Assembly (NCBI RefSeq): GCF_014851585.1
Contig: NZ_JACVAB010000002.1
Span: 806,001 to 870,000, forward strand
Length of the DNA: 64,000 nt
Direction: 5' to 3'
Origin: Agrobacterium sp. AGB01
GTDB lineage: Bacteria; Pseudomonadota; Alphaproteobacteria; Rhizobiales; Rhizobiaceae
Part shown: positions 8,043 to 16,773 of the stretch, piece by piece
Position numbering within the stretch: the stretch's first letter is position 1
Layout: each line of letters opens with the position of its first letter
Made by a program: the position numbers and the translations under genes
The notes under the pieces: model-generated
Told to the model about the DNA's origin: nothing
Seen by the model: the letters and a program-made list of their open reading frames with translations, nothing else
The model's database searches: none

Positions 8043-9923
8043 TCAGCCGAATTTACGACCAAAGGACGAGGCCAGTTTCTGTCCCAATGCGCGGGCCGGA
8101 GACTGTACTGGTGTGGAATATTCATTGGCTGTGGCAATGCCATACGAGTTGCCATTATCCAGTTTGAACTGCGACAGCAGCGATGTCAGCGCAGCGGCCT
8201 GTGTGGCAAGGCTGTTGCTGGCTGCAGTCGATTGCTCGACCATTGCGGCGTTCTGCTGGGTGCCCTGATCCATCTGGTTGACGGAGGTATTGATCTCCGA
8301 AAGGCCGGTCGACTGTTCCTTGGCAGAGGTGACAATCGAATGGACGTGGCGGTTGATTTCCTGAACTTCCGCGACGATGGATTCCAGTGTGCGGCCTGTT
8401 TCACCGACTAGTTCGACACCCTGGCGAACCTGCTCGCTGGACGTAGTGATCAGCGCCTTGATCTCTTTTGCGGCTTTGGCAGAGCGCTGTGCCAGTTCGC
8501 GTACTTCCTGGGCAACGACGGCAAAGCCCTTGCCAGCTTCACCGGCACGTGCTGCTTCCACACCGGCATTCAGCGCCAGGAGGTTGGTCTGGAACGCAAT
8601 GTCATCGATTACACCGATGATGTTGCTAATCTCGTTGGATGAGCTTTCGATGCCCTGCATGGCGACGACCGCTTTGCGGACAACCTGACCGGACTGTTCA
8701 GCGCCGACACGGGTCTGCGATACCAGCTCACCGGCTTCGCTGGCGCGAACGGCGGAATCCTTGACGGCGGTGGTCACCTGCTCAAGGGCTGCTGCAGTTT
8801 CTTCAACTGATGCGGCCTGCTGTTCGGTACGCTTGGAGAGGTCTTCGGCGGCGGAGCGGATTTCATTTGCGCCCGCATCGATCATGCGGGCGTTGTCGCC
8901 AATCGAGCTGAGAACGCCATGCAACTTGGCAATGGAGGTATTGAAGCTGGTACGCAGCTGATCCAGCTGACCGGCAAACTTTTCCTCGATGCGGTAGACC
9001 ATGTCACCCGCTGCCAGACGGTCGAGCGCCGTGCCGAGATTATCGACGGCAAACAGAACTTCGGCAGCTTCACGGGCCTTTTGCTCTTCGCGGGAAAGGC
9101 GCTCTTTTTCGCTGAGGCTGCGGTTGGCTTCGGTTTCGTGCTCCAGACGTTCACGCTCAATGGCGTTCTGGCGGAACACCGTAACAGCGGCAGACATATC
9201 GCCAATTTCATCCTTGCGGCCACTATGCGGAATGGTGCTGGCGTTATCGCCTGCGGCCAGCTTGTTCATGGCATCGGTGATCTCGGTGATCGGACGGGAA
9301 ATACGGATATGGCTCAGCACTGCTGCGGCGATCGCGATCAGCGTTGAAACGATGATCGACAAAATGGTGACAGTGTTGGCAAAGCTCGCCGTCTTTTGTG
9401 CGCCAGCTGCTGCTTCCCGACCGAGGCTGCTGTTCAGATCAAGGGTGTCGTTCATCTTGGCAACGGCTTCCTGACCCATCGGCGTCAGGGTTTGCTGGAT
9501 GTAACCCTTGGCTTCGTAGAGTTGGCCATTGTTGATATATTCGATGAATGCCGCGCCAGCGGCTTCATATTCAGTGACGGATTTTTCCGCGATGGCGAAT
9601 TTTTCCACCAAGGCTGGCGAGGTGATCGTTGCGCCAAATTCATCGGCAGCCTTTTTGCGGTCTGCCTGTGCCTTGTGAATGGATGCGATTGCCGCATCGA
9701 CTTCCTCAATCGTGCCGGCACTCATACCCTGCACATAGGCGCGTCTTACGTCGCCGAACAGCATGTTGATTTGCGACAAAACTTCGGACCGGGCCAGGCG
9801 ATGATTGACGCCTTCCGTTGCATCCTTCAGGTTTGAAATTGAATTGAGGGCAATTGCTCCTTGCGCGACGCCAAGCACAACGAGAAGGCCAAATAGGCTG
9901 GGGAGGAGTGTCTTGATTTTCAT
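8043..9923 (-). CDS. Methyl-accepting chemotaxis protein
   Basis: 626-residue transmembrane chemoreceptor. A membrane segment at residues 4-27 is followed by a periplasmic four-helix-bundle-like sensor of about 160 residues, a second membrane segment ([19 protein letters not shown]), a HAMP domain starting at [15 protein letters not shown], a second HAMP-like segment, and the signalling tip with [26 protein letters not shown] quoted here in part as [18 protein letters not shown]. The C-terminus SFGRKFG lacks the usual tryptophan pentapeptide for CheR/CheB. A GTG 30 bases upstream is in frame, but the ATG at 9923 gives the normal membrane-anchor start. No ligand can be named. No other chemotaxis gene is nearby. 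Confidence 0.92.
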   Translation of the reverse strand: MKIKTLLPSLFGLLVVLGVAQGAIALNSISNLKDATEGVNHRLARSEVLSQINMLFGDVRRAYVQGMSAGTIEEVDAAIASIHKAQADRKKAADEFGATITSPALVEKFAIAEKSVTEYEAAGAAFIEYINNGQLYEAKGYIQQTLTPMGQEAVAKMNDTLDLNSSLGREAAAGAQKTASFANTVTILSIIVSTLIAIAAAVLSHIRISRPITEITDAMNKLAAGDNASTIPHSGRKDEIGDMSAAVTVFRQNAIERERLEHETEANRSLSEKERLSREEQKAREAAEVLFAVDNLGTALDRLAAGDMVYRIEEKFAGQLDQLRTSFNTSIAKLHGVLSSIGDNARMIDAGANEIRSAAEDLSKRTEQQAASVEETAAALEQVTTAVKDSAVRASEAGELVSQTRVGAEQSGQVVRKAVVAMQGIESSSNEISNIIGVIDDIAFQTNLLALNAGVEAARAGEAGKGFAVVAQEVRELAQRSAKAAKEIKALITTSSEQVRQGVELVGETGRTLESIVAEVQEINRHVHSIVTSAKEQSTGLSEINTSVNQMDQGTQQNAAMVEQSTAASNSLATQAAALTSLLSQFKLDNGNSYGIATANEYSTPVQSPARALGQKLASSFGRKFG

Positions 9924-10314
9924 GTTTGTCAGCTTTGTTTCACCATGGCGCACATTGTCGGTGAATTACCTACAATCCTGTGCTTGTTTTTGTTTTAGCG
10001 CGATGGTTGTGTAAAGAATGGTTAAAGCCGGCGGCACAATTTTGAATGGGTACTTTAGTGTCGTTTATTATAATAATTTCTAATTTTTTTTCATTTGGTT
10101 AAACGCGCTATTCCTGTGGTTGAAGGCCGCAAAAAATACCCTGTATTTTGATAGGTCTGATTGAAAATGCACAACCAAAAATAGATTTTTGTGTTTCTGA
10201 ATTATGGCGAAAAGCCACGAGAAACGTGCGCGACCTTTGCGCGCATTTTTCACAAAACGGTGAACTGCGAACGGAATTTAAGTGGGCAAATAGCGGCGTG
10301 AGGTTTGTGCGCGG
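9924..10314. other. AT-rich 390-base intergenic region
   Basis: No protein-coding frame is convincing here. It must hold the promoter of the leftward chemoreceptor gene. A nearly symmetric TTATTATAATAA at 10065-10076 can act as a -10 box in either direction; on the + strand TTGAAT at 10042-10047 stands upstream of it. A hairpin with a T-run at 10227-10250 ends a possible short + strand transcript of about 170 bases. Confidence 0.4.
10227..10250 (+). terminator. Terminator-like hairpin with no gene before it
   Basis: TGCGCG (10227-10232) pairs with CGCGCA (10240-10245), followed by five T. It points along the + strand, but no + strand gene lies between 7938 and this point. It may end a small RNA or be fortuitous. 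Confidence 0.4.
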
Positions 10315-11160
10315 CTAAAGCATTTCCAGCGGCATTTTTTTCGCCGGTGGCGGGAAGGCGGCATCCAGTGCATCCCAGTCCTCATCGCTGATATCAAGAC
10401 CAGCGGCGCCTCGGTTTTCCTCGACGCGCTGCGGGTGGCTGCTTTTGGGAATGGCAATCACGCCGTCGCGCTCCAGCAGAAAGGCGAGGGCGATCTGTGC
10501 CGGTGTTGCCTGATAGGCTTTGGCGATACGGATCAGTTCGGCATTGCGCAAAATACGGCCTTGTTCAATCGGCGAATAGGCCATCAGCGGTACGCGGTTT
10601 CGCTGACACCAGGGCAGCAGATCGTATTCCGGTCCGCGACGTGACAGATTGTAGAGCACCTGATTGACGGCGCAGTTGCCACCACCTTGAACGGCAAACA
10701 GCTCTTCCATGTCAGAGGTATCAAAGTTGGAGACGCCCCATTCGCCAATCTTGCCCTGTTGTTTCAGGGTCTCGAAGGCGGCGACGGTTTCGCGTAGCGC
10801 ATGTGGCCCACGCCAGTGAAGGAGATAGAGGTCGATGAAATCGGTGCCCAGCCTTTCAAGGCTTCGGTCGCAGGCGTCGATTGTGCCCTTACTATCGGCA
10901 TTCCATGGGTACACCTTGCTGACCAGAAACACCTGATCACGTCGCCCTGCAATCGCCTTGCCGACCACCTCTTCGGATTTGCCATCGGCATACATTTCTG
11001 CCGTGTCGATCAATGTCATGCCGACATCGATTGCCTTTCGAATGCTGGCAATCTCATCCGGTTCGCTGCGCGATTCTTCGCCCATCATCCATGTGCCAAG
11101 GCCCAGTGCGGGAACATTCACGCCGGAGGGCAGGCTAACAGTTGGAATGTCTTCTTGCAT
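10315..11160 (-). CDS. Aldo/keto reductase
   Basis: 281-residue NADPH-dependent oxidoreductase with a TIM-barrel fold. The catalytic tetrad is visible: Asp and Tyr in IDTAEMYADG, Lys in VSKVYPWN and His in LLHWRGP. The C-terminal cofactor-binding part is AIPKSSHPQRVEEN. A GGLGTW-like N-terminal motif appears as GLGTWMMGEE. The ATG at 11160 follows a spaced AAGGGG ribosome site, better than the upstream ATG at 11178. The substrate cannot be told from sequence. It stands alone, divergent from the LysE gene. Confidence 0.9.
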   Translation of the reverse strand: MQEDIPTVSLPSGVNVPALGLGTWMMGEESRSEPDEIASIRKAIDVGMTLIDTAEMYADGKSEEVVGKAIAGRRDQVFLVSKVYPWNADSKGTIDACDRSLERLGTDFIDLYLLHWRGPHALRETVAAFETLKQQGKIGEWGVSNFDTSDMEELFAVQGGGNCAVNQVLYNLSRRGPEYDLLPWCQRNRVPLMAYSPIEQGRILRNAELIRIAKAYQATPAQIALAFLLERDGVIAIPKSSHPQRVEENRGAAGLDISDEDWDALDAAFPPPAKKMPLEML

Positions 11161-11330
11161 GGGGAACCCCTTCATCACTGGCGGGCGAGCCCGCAGACAA
11201 TAGAATCAAACCGGTCCGGTGTGGCATCGCCGTTGGCGCAATCTATCAAAAAAAGTGAATGTTGTTATGACGGTTTGCGACTGGTTCTTATGGCACGCGG
11301 TGGGTAATCTGGCGCACCTCTGGAGGTCGA

Positions 11331-11924
11331 ATGACTATCGAAACATTTCTGGCGCTTGTCCTTTTTGCCTTTACCACATCCATCACACCCGGACCCAACA
11401 ACATGATGTTGTTCTCTTCTGGGGTGAACTTCGGCTTCCGTCGAACGGTTCCGCATATGCTGGGCATCGGTGCCGGATTTCTGTCGCTGCTGATCGGCGT
11501 TGGTTTTGGGCTGGGTGCCTTGTTGCATTCTGTGCCGATGCTCTACACGGCATTGAAATTCGCAGGTGGTCTTTATCTTGTGTGGATTGCCTGGAAGATA
11601 GGTATGTCGCGCAGCCTCTCCGAGGGCAAGACCGGGGCCGCACCGATGACCTTTCTGGGAGCTGCCGCGTTTCAATGGGTCAACCCGAAAGCTTGGGTGA
11701 TGGCAGTGACAGCCATGGCGACCTATACGGATGAGCGCCAGTATTTCACCACCGTCCTGCTGGTCGGGGTGGCCTTTGCTGCCGTCAACCTGCCAAGTGT
11801 TTCCACCTGGGCAGGTTTTGGCTCCGCGTTGCGGGAATGGCTTTCGGTGCCGGTGCGGTTAAAGTGGTTCAACATCACCATGGCGGTGCTTCTGGTTCTC
11901 AGCCTCTGGCCAATGCTGAAATAG
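11331..11924 (+). CDS. LysE/RhtB family amino-acid exporter
   Basis: 197-residue inner-membrane protein with about six hydrophobic segments and the family hallmark TSITPGPNNMMLF near residue 18. Members export lysine, arginine, threonine, homoserine or similar compounds; the substrate here is unknown. A good ribosome site (CTGGAGG) precedes the ATG. It ends six bases from the stop of the convergent anti-sigma gene. Confidence 0.9.
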   Translation: MTIETFLALVLFAFTTSITPGPNNMMLFSSGVNFGFRRTVPHMLGIGAGFLSLLIGVGFGLGALLHSVPMLYTALKFAGGLYLVWIAWKIGMSRSLSEGKTGAAPMTFLGAAAFQWVNPKAWVMAVTAMATYTDERQYFTTVLLVGVAFAAVNLPSVSTWAGFGSALREWLSVPVRLKWFNITMAVLLVLSLWPMLK

Positions 11925-11930
11925 CGTTGG

Positions 11931-12716
11931 TCAGGTCGGAAACTGGCGGTAACATTCCTCGGCGATACGGCGCAAATCTGTGTGCGAGATTTCGCCCGAC
12001 ACGGCATAACCGAGTTCATTGTCGATCCAGTAGAAGGTCGACACACCGTCGGCATTTGCCAATCGGAAACTGGTTGTGCGGTTTTGCGGATTACGGCCCA
12101 CCAGCACGGTCACACGTTCACCGCTGCCGTTCTGGTACATCAGCATGGCGCCGGGTTTGCCACTGACCGGCACCAGCCTGCCGCCAACCAGCTCATACCC
12201 CACTGAGGTCAGGTCAGGGACGGTGAAAGGATACCCTAAACGTTTGCCAAGCCAGGTCGACAGATGTGCCTGCTGGTCTGCTCCGACTTCGACGGGATGG
12301 CGGACTTCGCTGGCATAGATGAGATAGGCAGATTCTGCCTGTGTCGAAATATCGGCCACGACCTGCGTCGTCCGAAGCGGATCTGCTTTTTGAGGCAGCA
12401 AGGGTACAAATTGCCCGGCAACGGCGCCAGCGCCAAAAATCAGACAGGCGGCAGCAGCACGCATCAGGACGGGCATAAGGCGACGGCCACTGTCTTGCAG
12501 GGTATGCAGCAGTTTGTGGTCGTCATATTTTGCCGTGTGGTAGGGGGCGAACGCCTGTCGCAGGGCCTTGGCGTGGTCGTGCCAGTCCGTAACCTTGGCG
12601 CGGTCCTGCGGGTTCGACTCGAGCCACTGCTCCACGCGGGCGTGGTCTTCGGCACCCAGCAGTCCGTCTGCATAGGCGTGAAGATCGCTTTCCGTTATGG
12701 CATTGTCTCTCGTCAT
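11931..12716 (-). CDS. Anti-sigma factor (membrane, ECF partner)
   Basis: 261-residue protein with an N-terminal anti-sigma-like helical domain (SDLHAYADGLLGAEDHARVE), one membrane helix at about residues 83-105 (MRAAAACLIFGAGAVAGQFV) and a periplasmic C-terminal domain of about 150 residues. Its start codon overlaps the stop of the sigma gene in an ATGA arrangement, which ties translation of the two. The histidines in WHDHAKALRQ lie after the N-terminal helix but no complete zinc motif is seen. It is inferred to hold the adjacent ECF sigma factor inactive at the membrane until an envelope signal releases it. Confidence 0.82.
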   Translation of the reverse strand: MTRDNAITESDLHAYADGLLGAEDHARVEQWLESNPQDRAKVTDWHDHAKALRQAFAPYHTAKYDDHKLLHTLQDSGRRLMPVLMRAAAACLIFGAGAVAGQFVPLLPQKADPLRTTQVVADISTQAESAYLIYASEVRHPVEVGADQQAHLSTWLGKRLGYPFTVPDLTSVGYELVGGRLVPVSGKPGAMLMYQNGSGERVTVLVGRNPQNRTTSFRLANADGVSTFYWIDNELGYAVSGEISHTDLRRIAEECYRQFPT

Positions 12717-13273
12717 TTCGGTCTCCGCAGTGGTATGATATTGTCCTCGCTCAGATGAATTCGCACCGTTTCTCGCGCTCTCGAAAGGCGCGACATCACG
12801 GTGCCGAGCGGTATATTCATGAGGTTTGCGACCTCCTGATAGCTGTAACCTTCTACCGTCACCAACATCAAAACAGCACGCAGGTCAGGGTTCAACTGGG
12901 CAAGGGCATCATGCAGCCGCTTGTTTTCCAGCGTATCGCTTGCCGGTTCGGTCACCATTTCGTTTTCGCAGGCGTTGATATTCTCAGACGGATGGCGTTT
13001 TTCCGCCCGGTAACGGTTGCGGGAAATATTGGTCATGATGGCATAGGCCCAGGCTTTCATCTGCGATCCGCGCCACTGCTGCTTTTTGGACAAGGCGTGT
13101 TCCACGCAATCCTGCAGCAGGTCTTCCCCGTCACTGTCAGAGCGGGAAAGACTGCGGGAATACCGGCGTAACAAGGGCATCAGGGCCAGCATTTGGCCCT
13201 CGAACGAACTGTCGGCGGGAGCTTTGGGCTCCCGCCTCTCGTTATTGTTCATGCCGTCATGGCTTTGCGACAT
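12713..13273 (-). CDS. ECF-type RNA polymerase sigma factor
   Basis: 186-residue extracytoplasmic-function sigma factor. Region 2 spans GEDLLQDCVEHALSKKQQW and the following AWAYAIMTNISRNRYR; region 4 is a helix-turn-helix, EGYSYQEVANLMNIPLGTV. The ATG at 13273 follows a GGAG ribosome site at proper spacing and overlaps the end of the preceding COG4315 gene by 17 bases; a later ATG at 13252 has none. The overlap chain COG4315 - sigma - anti-sigma makes one transcription unit. Confidence 0.9.
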   Translation of the reverse strand: MSQSHDGMNNNERREPKAPADSSFEGQMLALMPLLRRYSRSLSRSDSDGEDLLQDCVEHALSKKQQWRGSQMKAWAYAIMTNISRNRYRAEKRHPSENINACENEMVTEPASDTLENKRLHDALAQLNPDLRAVLMLVTVEGYSYQEVANLMNIPLGTVMSRLSRARETVRIHLSEDNIIPLRRPK

Positions 13274-13631
13274 GCCAAACTCCACCGACGCCATCTCCCG
13301 TAGCGTCACCTTCCTTCATGTCCTTGACCCAATAATACAACGGTTTGCCATCCTTGGCCCACTGTTTTGTTCCATCCTTGCGATCAATCACGGTGTAACC
13401 GTTGCCAGCCTTGTCGTCGGCCTTTGCCATCAGTGGCGGCCAGTTGGTCGCGCATTTGTCGTAGCAATTGGACACGTCTTTTTTGTCGTTCTGGAACGTG
13501 TAAAGCGTCATGCCCTTGTCGCCGGCAAGAACTTCGCCCTTGTCGGTTTTCACGGTCTTCAGCATGGGGGCAGCATAGGCCGTGCTGGCAACGGCCAGCA
13601 TGACAACAGGAATGAGTGCGAGCGTTTTCAT
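13257..13631 (-). CDS. Secreted COG4315-family protein (YxFxxD repeat)
   Basis: 124-residue exported protein. The first 20 residues form a signal peptide ending in TAYAAP. Two copies of the family motif are visible: MTLYTFQND and KPLYYWVKD; between them lie CYDKCATNWPP, with two cysteines that could bind a metal or form a disulfide. Family members are periplasmic and of unknown function, often linked to ECF sigma factor genes, as here. No lipobox is seen, so it is probably soluble in the periplasm. Confidence 0.85.
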   Translation of the reverse strand: MKTLALIPVVMLAVASTAYAAPMLKTVKTDKGEVLAGDKGMTLYTFQNDKKDVSNCYDKCATNWPPLMAKADDKAGNGYTVIDRKDGTKQWAKDGKPLYYWVKDMKEGDATGDGVGGVWHVAKP

Positions 13632-13743
13632 GGAGATCCTCCTCGTTTGGTGCGGCGAAACAGCCGGTCACATGGAGTAAGACACCAGAGGAGGCGGATT
13701 TATTCCGTGGTTTGGAAAAAATCTTTCGATGCAGTTTCGACGC

Positions 13744-14223
13744 TTAGTTCCAAAGCGGAATGTCGGGTTTCATCAACATCAGCCAGAATATGCCGATGAC
13801 GGCAAAGAAGGCTGGAAAACCGCAGGCAAACCAGATGCGGTAAAGCCGGAACCACTGTGTTGGCAATGGCGTGTTATCCTTTGCGGCAAGGCGGGCGATG
13901 TCACGCAGCCTGATCTGTATCCACACCACCGGCAACCAGAACAGGCCGGTAAAGACATAAAGCATAAGCGACAGGAAGACCCAGCCTTCTGTCAGCGGCC
14001 AGCCGATGCTTTCAGCCAACAGGTATCCGGTGATCGGTTGGAAAATGGCGGCCGTTGCCGTGAACAGCGTATCGGCAATCACTACCGTGCCGCTGACATG
14101 GGCAATCAGTATAGGGTTTTCGGTCTGGCGTGCTACGACCATGAAAAATGCAATGCCGGCACCGGTGCCCAGAAGTACGGTTGCGCCAATGACATGGGCA
14201 AGGCGGATAAATTCTTCCAGCAT
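13744..14223 (-). CDS. DUF2269 integral membrane protein
   Basis: 159 residues with four hydrophobic segments (around residues 8-28, 44-68, 82-103 and 133-152). Conserved His in the first helix (RLAHVIGATVLLGTG) and the overall layout fit DUF2269. The function is unknown. The gene starts six bases after the stop of the SDR-DoxX fusion gene, so the two are cotranscribed. The 112-base gap to the COG4315 gene may hold a separate promoter for the sigma operon. Confidence 0.8.
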   Translation of the reverse strand: MLEEFIRLAHVIGATVLLGTGAGIAFFMVVARQTENPILIAHVSGTVVIADTLFTATAAIFQPITGYLLAESIGWPLTEGWVFLSLMLYVFTGLFWLPVVWIQIRLRDIARLAAKDNTPLPTQWFRLYRIWFACGFPAFFAVIGIFWLMLMKPDIPLWN

Positions 14224-14229
14224 GGTGGC

Positions 14230-15522
14230 CTATCGTTCGTCCAATGTCGCCAGCGCGACCAGTGTGAGCAGGATGGAGGGCAGGACTTTGACAAGCGGCC
14301 CCAGCGGATCAAGCCACAGTCCCGGTTCCAGCACCGTGCCGCCAGCCAGATAGGCGGCGGTAACCAGCAACATGCTGAGCATGGCCCTGCGTGCAAAAGG
14401 CCGCACCAGAACGGCGAGGCCCAGCGCCATGTCCAGCACACAGGTGGCGACGGTAATAGTGATTGCTGCGATGGATGGCATGAAGGGCAGGAAGTGACCG
14501 GATGCCCGTGGCAGGTCGAAAAGCGGGATCAGGCCAGACAGCAGCCAGAACAGCGACAGGCACAGAATGATTGCCGGTTTCAGCAGATACAATCGTGCAA
14601 ACCACAGGTCCTGCACACCTGAAGGGCTTGCCTGTAATGTCTGATGTGCGGTTTTCAGCAGCACACCGTAATGTCTGGCATCTGTTCTGGCGGAGGTAAT
14701 GACGCCCTCCGACATGACTTGCATCGCGGTGGAACGCAGGGGAGAGCGCCAACCAAGACGTCCGGCCAAATCTGCCAACCAGCTGACCGGTCGGGCGATG
14801 GCGGGTGGCAGCGAAATGATCCGCGCAGTCGGCAGGCCCAGCCACTGGCGGTGCAGAAGAACAAGCGAGCCGAGTGTGTGCTTTTCATCGGCAGCGAGGT
14901 CGACGTCGCTTCTGGGAGGGATCGATCCGCTGAGTGCTAAGAGAACCATCTGCGCAACGGCGCCGATGGCAACAGTTTGAACAGGGCTGTCTGCGTGGGT
15001 GAGCGGCAATATGCGTGGCATGCTTGCAAGTGCGCGCAGCAGCGATGTTCCGCCATGTGAATTGCGGCCGATGACCAGTGCCGGTCGCAGAATGACGTAA
15101 GGCAGCCCACTTTCGACAAGTGCTTCATCAGCCCGCCGTTTGGTGGCGAGGAAGGGCAGGGATGATGCTGCACCTGCGGTTCTGGCGGAGATCTGGATGA
15201 TCAGCCGGCCACCTGCGGCCTGCGCTGCCTGATAGAGTGCCAGCATGGATTTTTCCTGCGTGGCGGCGAGATTGTCGGCCAGGCCATCCTGCAGGGCGCC
15301 GGCACAATTGACGATGGCGTCATGACTTTCCACAAGTGCCTGCCATGCCGATGGTTCGCCCATGCGCGCCAGATCGGTGCTGACCCATTGCATGTCTGGT
15401 AACTTGTATTTTGTCCGCTGAGGGTCGCGTCCAAGACCGGTAACCTGATGGCCTTGCAGGGCAAGTTTCCTTGCAATCTCTGAGCCGATGAAACCTGTTG
15501 CGCCGAGAATCAGTATCTTCAT
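14230..15522 (-). CDS. SDR oxidoreductase fused to a DoxX-like membrane domain
   Basis: 430 residues in two parts. The N-terminal 290 residues are an atypical SDR/NmrA-type NAD(P)-binding domain, with the Rossmann motif GATGFIGSEIA at residues 7-17 and a mid-domain LPYVILRPALVIG stretch. The C-terminal part, from about residue 310, has four membrane helices of the DoxX/DoxD type. The fusion anchors a nucleotide-binding domain to the inner membrane. Its substrate is unknown. It heads a leftward set with DUF2269 and is divergent from the helicase gene. A very similar fused architecture is known in other proteobacteria; the functional role stated is inference. Confidence 0.85.
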   Translation of the reverse strand: MKILILGATGFIGSEIARKLALQGHQVTGLGRDPQRTKYKLPDMQWVSTDLARMGEPSAWQALVESHDAIVNCAGALQDGLADNLAATQEKSMLALYQAAQAAGGRLIIQISARTAGAASSLPFLATKRRADEALVESGLPYVILRPALVIGRNSHGGTSLLRALASMPRILPLTHADSPVQTVAIGAVAQMVLLALSGSIPPRSDVDLAADEKHTLGSLVLLHRQWLGLPTARIISLPPAIARPVSWLADLAGRLGWRSPLRSTAMQVMSEGVITSARTDARHYGVLLKTAHQTLQASPSGVQDLWFARLYLLKPAIILCLSLFWLLSGLIPLFDLPRASGHFLPFMPSIAAITITVATCVLDMALGLAVLVRPFARRAMLSMLLVTAAYLAGGTVLEPGLWLDPLGPLVKVLPSILLTLVALATLDER

Positions 15523-15626
15523 GGGGGCATTTTAGGCGCTATTGCCTTCGCTGGCACGCATGGAAGGAAAACTTCCACGGAGAGTTTGCGGTTGCGCAGT
15601 TGCCCCGAATCCTGCGAAGAGAGCGC

Positions 15627-16754
15627 ATGCAATTTTCACCGCAACAGGACGAGGCTCTTAAAGCCGTTTCGCGTTGGCTCAAGGAAGGCCGTTCGCAGGT
15701 TTTCAGGCTTTTCGGTTATGCCGGCACGGGCAAGACGACGCTTGCCAAACATTTCGCTGAGAATGTGGATGGCGACGTGTTGTTTGCGGCCTTTACCGGC
15801 AAGGCGGCACAGGTGCTGCGTTCCCGCGGCGCGTCCAATGCCCGCACCATACATTCGCTGATTTATCGACCACGTGGTGAAGAAGCCATCGAAAACGAGG
15901 AAACCGGCAAGACCTCCATCGCGCCGATGTTTTCCATCAACCGGCAAAGCCCGTTGGCCAAAGCTGCTCTGATCATTATCGACGAATGCTCGATGGTGGA
16001 CGAGCAACTGGGCAAGGACCTGATGAGCTTCGGCACGCCGATCCTTGTTCTGGGTGATCCCGGCCAGTTGCCGCCGGTGACCGGTGGCGGTTATTTTACC
16101 GAGCAGGAACCGGATTATCTGCTGAGCGAAATTCATCGTCAGGCCAAGGATAACCCGATCATCCAGCTGGCCATGGATGTGCGCGAGGGTCGCGAGATCA
16201 TGCGCGGCGATTATGGTTCCGCGCAGGTGATTTCCAAATCCGAGGTGACGCAGTCACTGGTGTTGGACGCCGATCAGGTTCTGGTTGGTACCAACCGCAC
16301 CCGTCGTCGTTACAACCAGCGTCTTCGCGAGTTGAAGGGCTTTTCGGCCGATTACCCGCAATCGGGTGACAAGCTGGTATGTCTGCGCAATGACCCTGCC
16401 AAGGGCCTGCTGAACGGCTCGCTTTGGCAGGTGATGAGTTCATCGCGCGAGACGGTAAAACCCGGCATCAACCTGATGATCCGTCCCGAAGACGACGATA
16501 TGGATCGCGGTGCGGCAAAGATCAAACTGCTGAAAGCGGCGTTTGAGGAAAGCGAAACCGAAATTCCCTGGACGACGCGCAAGCGTTACGACGAGTTTGA
16601 TTTCGGTTATGCGCTGACTGTGCATAAGGCGCAGGGTTCGCAGTGGAACAATGTTGTGTTGTTCGACGAGAGTTTCGCATTTCGCGACAGCCGCGAGCGC
16701 TGGCTTTATACAGCCATTACCCGCGCGGCAGAAACACTGACAATCGTTCGATAG
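15627..16754 (+). CDS. RecD-like ATP-dependent DNA helicase
   Basis: 375-residue superfamily 1 helicase. The Walker A motif GYAGTGKTT is at about residues 30-38, the Walker B motif IIDECSMVD follows, then LVLGDPGQLPPV (motif III) and a C-terminal UvrD/RecD motif ALTVHKAQGSQW with TAITRA. It resembles stand-alone RecD2/Dda-like helicases, without the N-terminal domains of RecD. The frame is open upstream to 15498, but the ATG at 15627 follows GAAGAGAG and begins exactly at the family's QxDAL-type Q motif (FSPQQDEAL). It probably acts in repair or fork processing. Confidence 0.88.
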   Translation: MQFSPQQDEALKAVSRWLKEGRSQVFRLFGYAGTGKTTLAKHFAENVDGDVLFAAFTGKAAQVLRSRGASNARTIHSLIYRPRGEEAIENEETGKTSIAPMFSINRQSPLAKAALIIIDECSMVDEQLGKDLMSFGTPILVLGDPGQLPPVTGGGYFTEQEPDYLLSEIHRQAKDNPIIQLAMDVREGREIMRGDYGSAQVISKSEVTQSLVLDADQVLVGTNRTRRRYNQRLRELKGFSADYPQSGDKLVCLRNDPAKGLLNGSLWQVMSSSRETVKPGINLMIRPEDDDMDRGAAKIKLLKAAFEESETEIPWTTRKRYDEFDFGYALTVHKAQGSQWNNVVLFDESFAFRDSRERWLYTAITRAAETLTIVR

Positions 16755-16773
16755 GGCGACTATTCCCGTTCTT

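Noticed and set aside
9924-10100. Sigma-54 promoter for the chemoreceptor gene
   Set aside because: The GGCAC at 10032 is followed by TGAAT rather than TTGC at correct spacing and points the wrong way.
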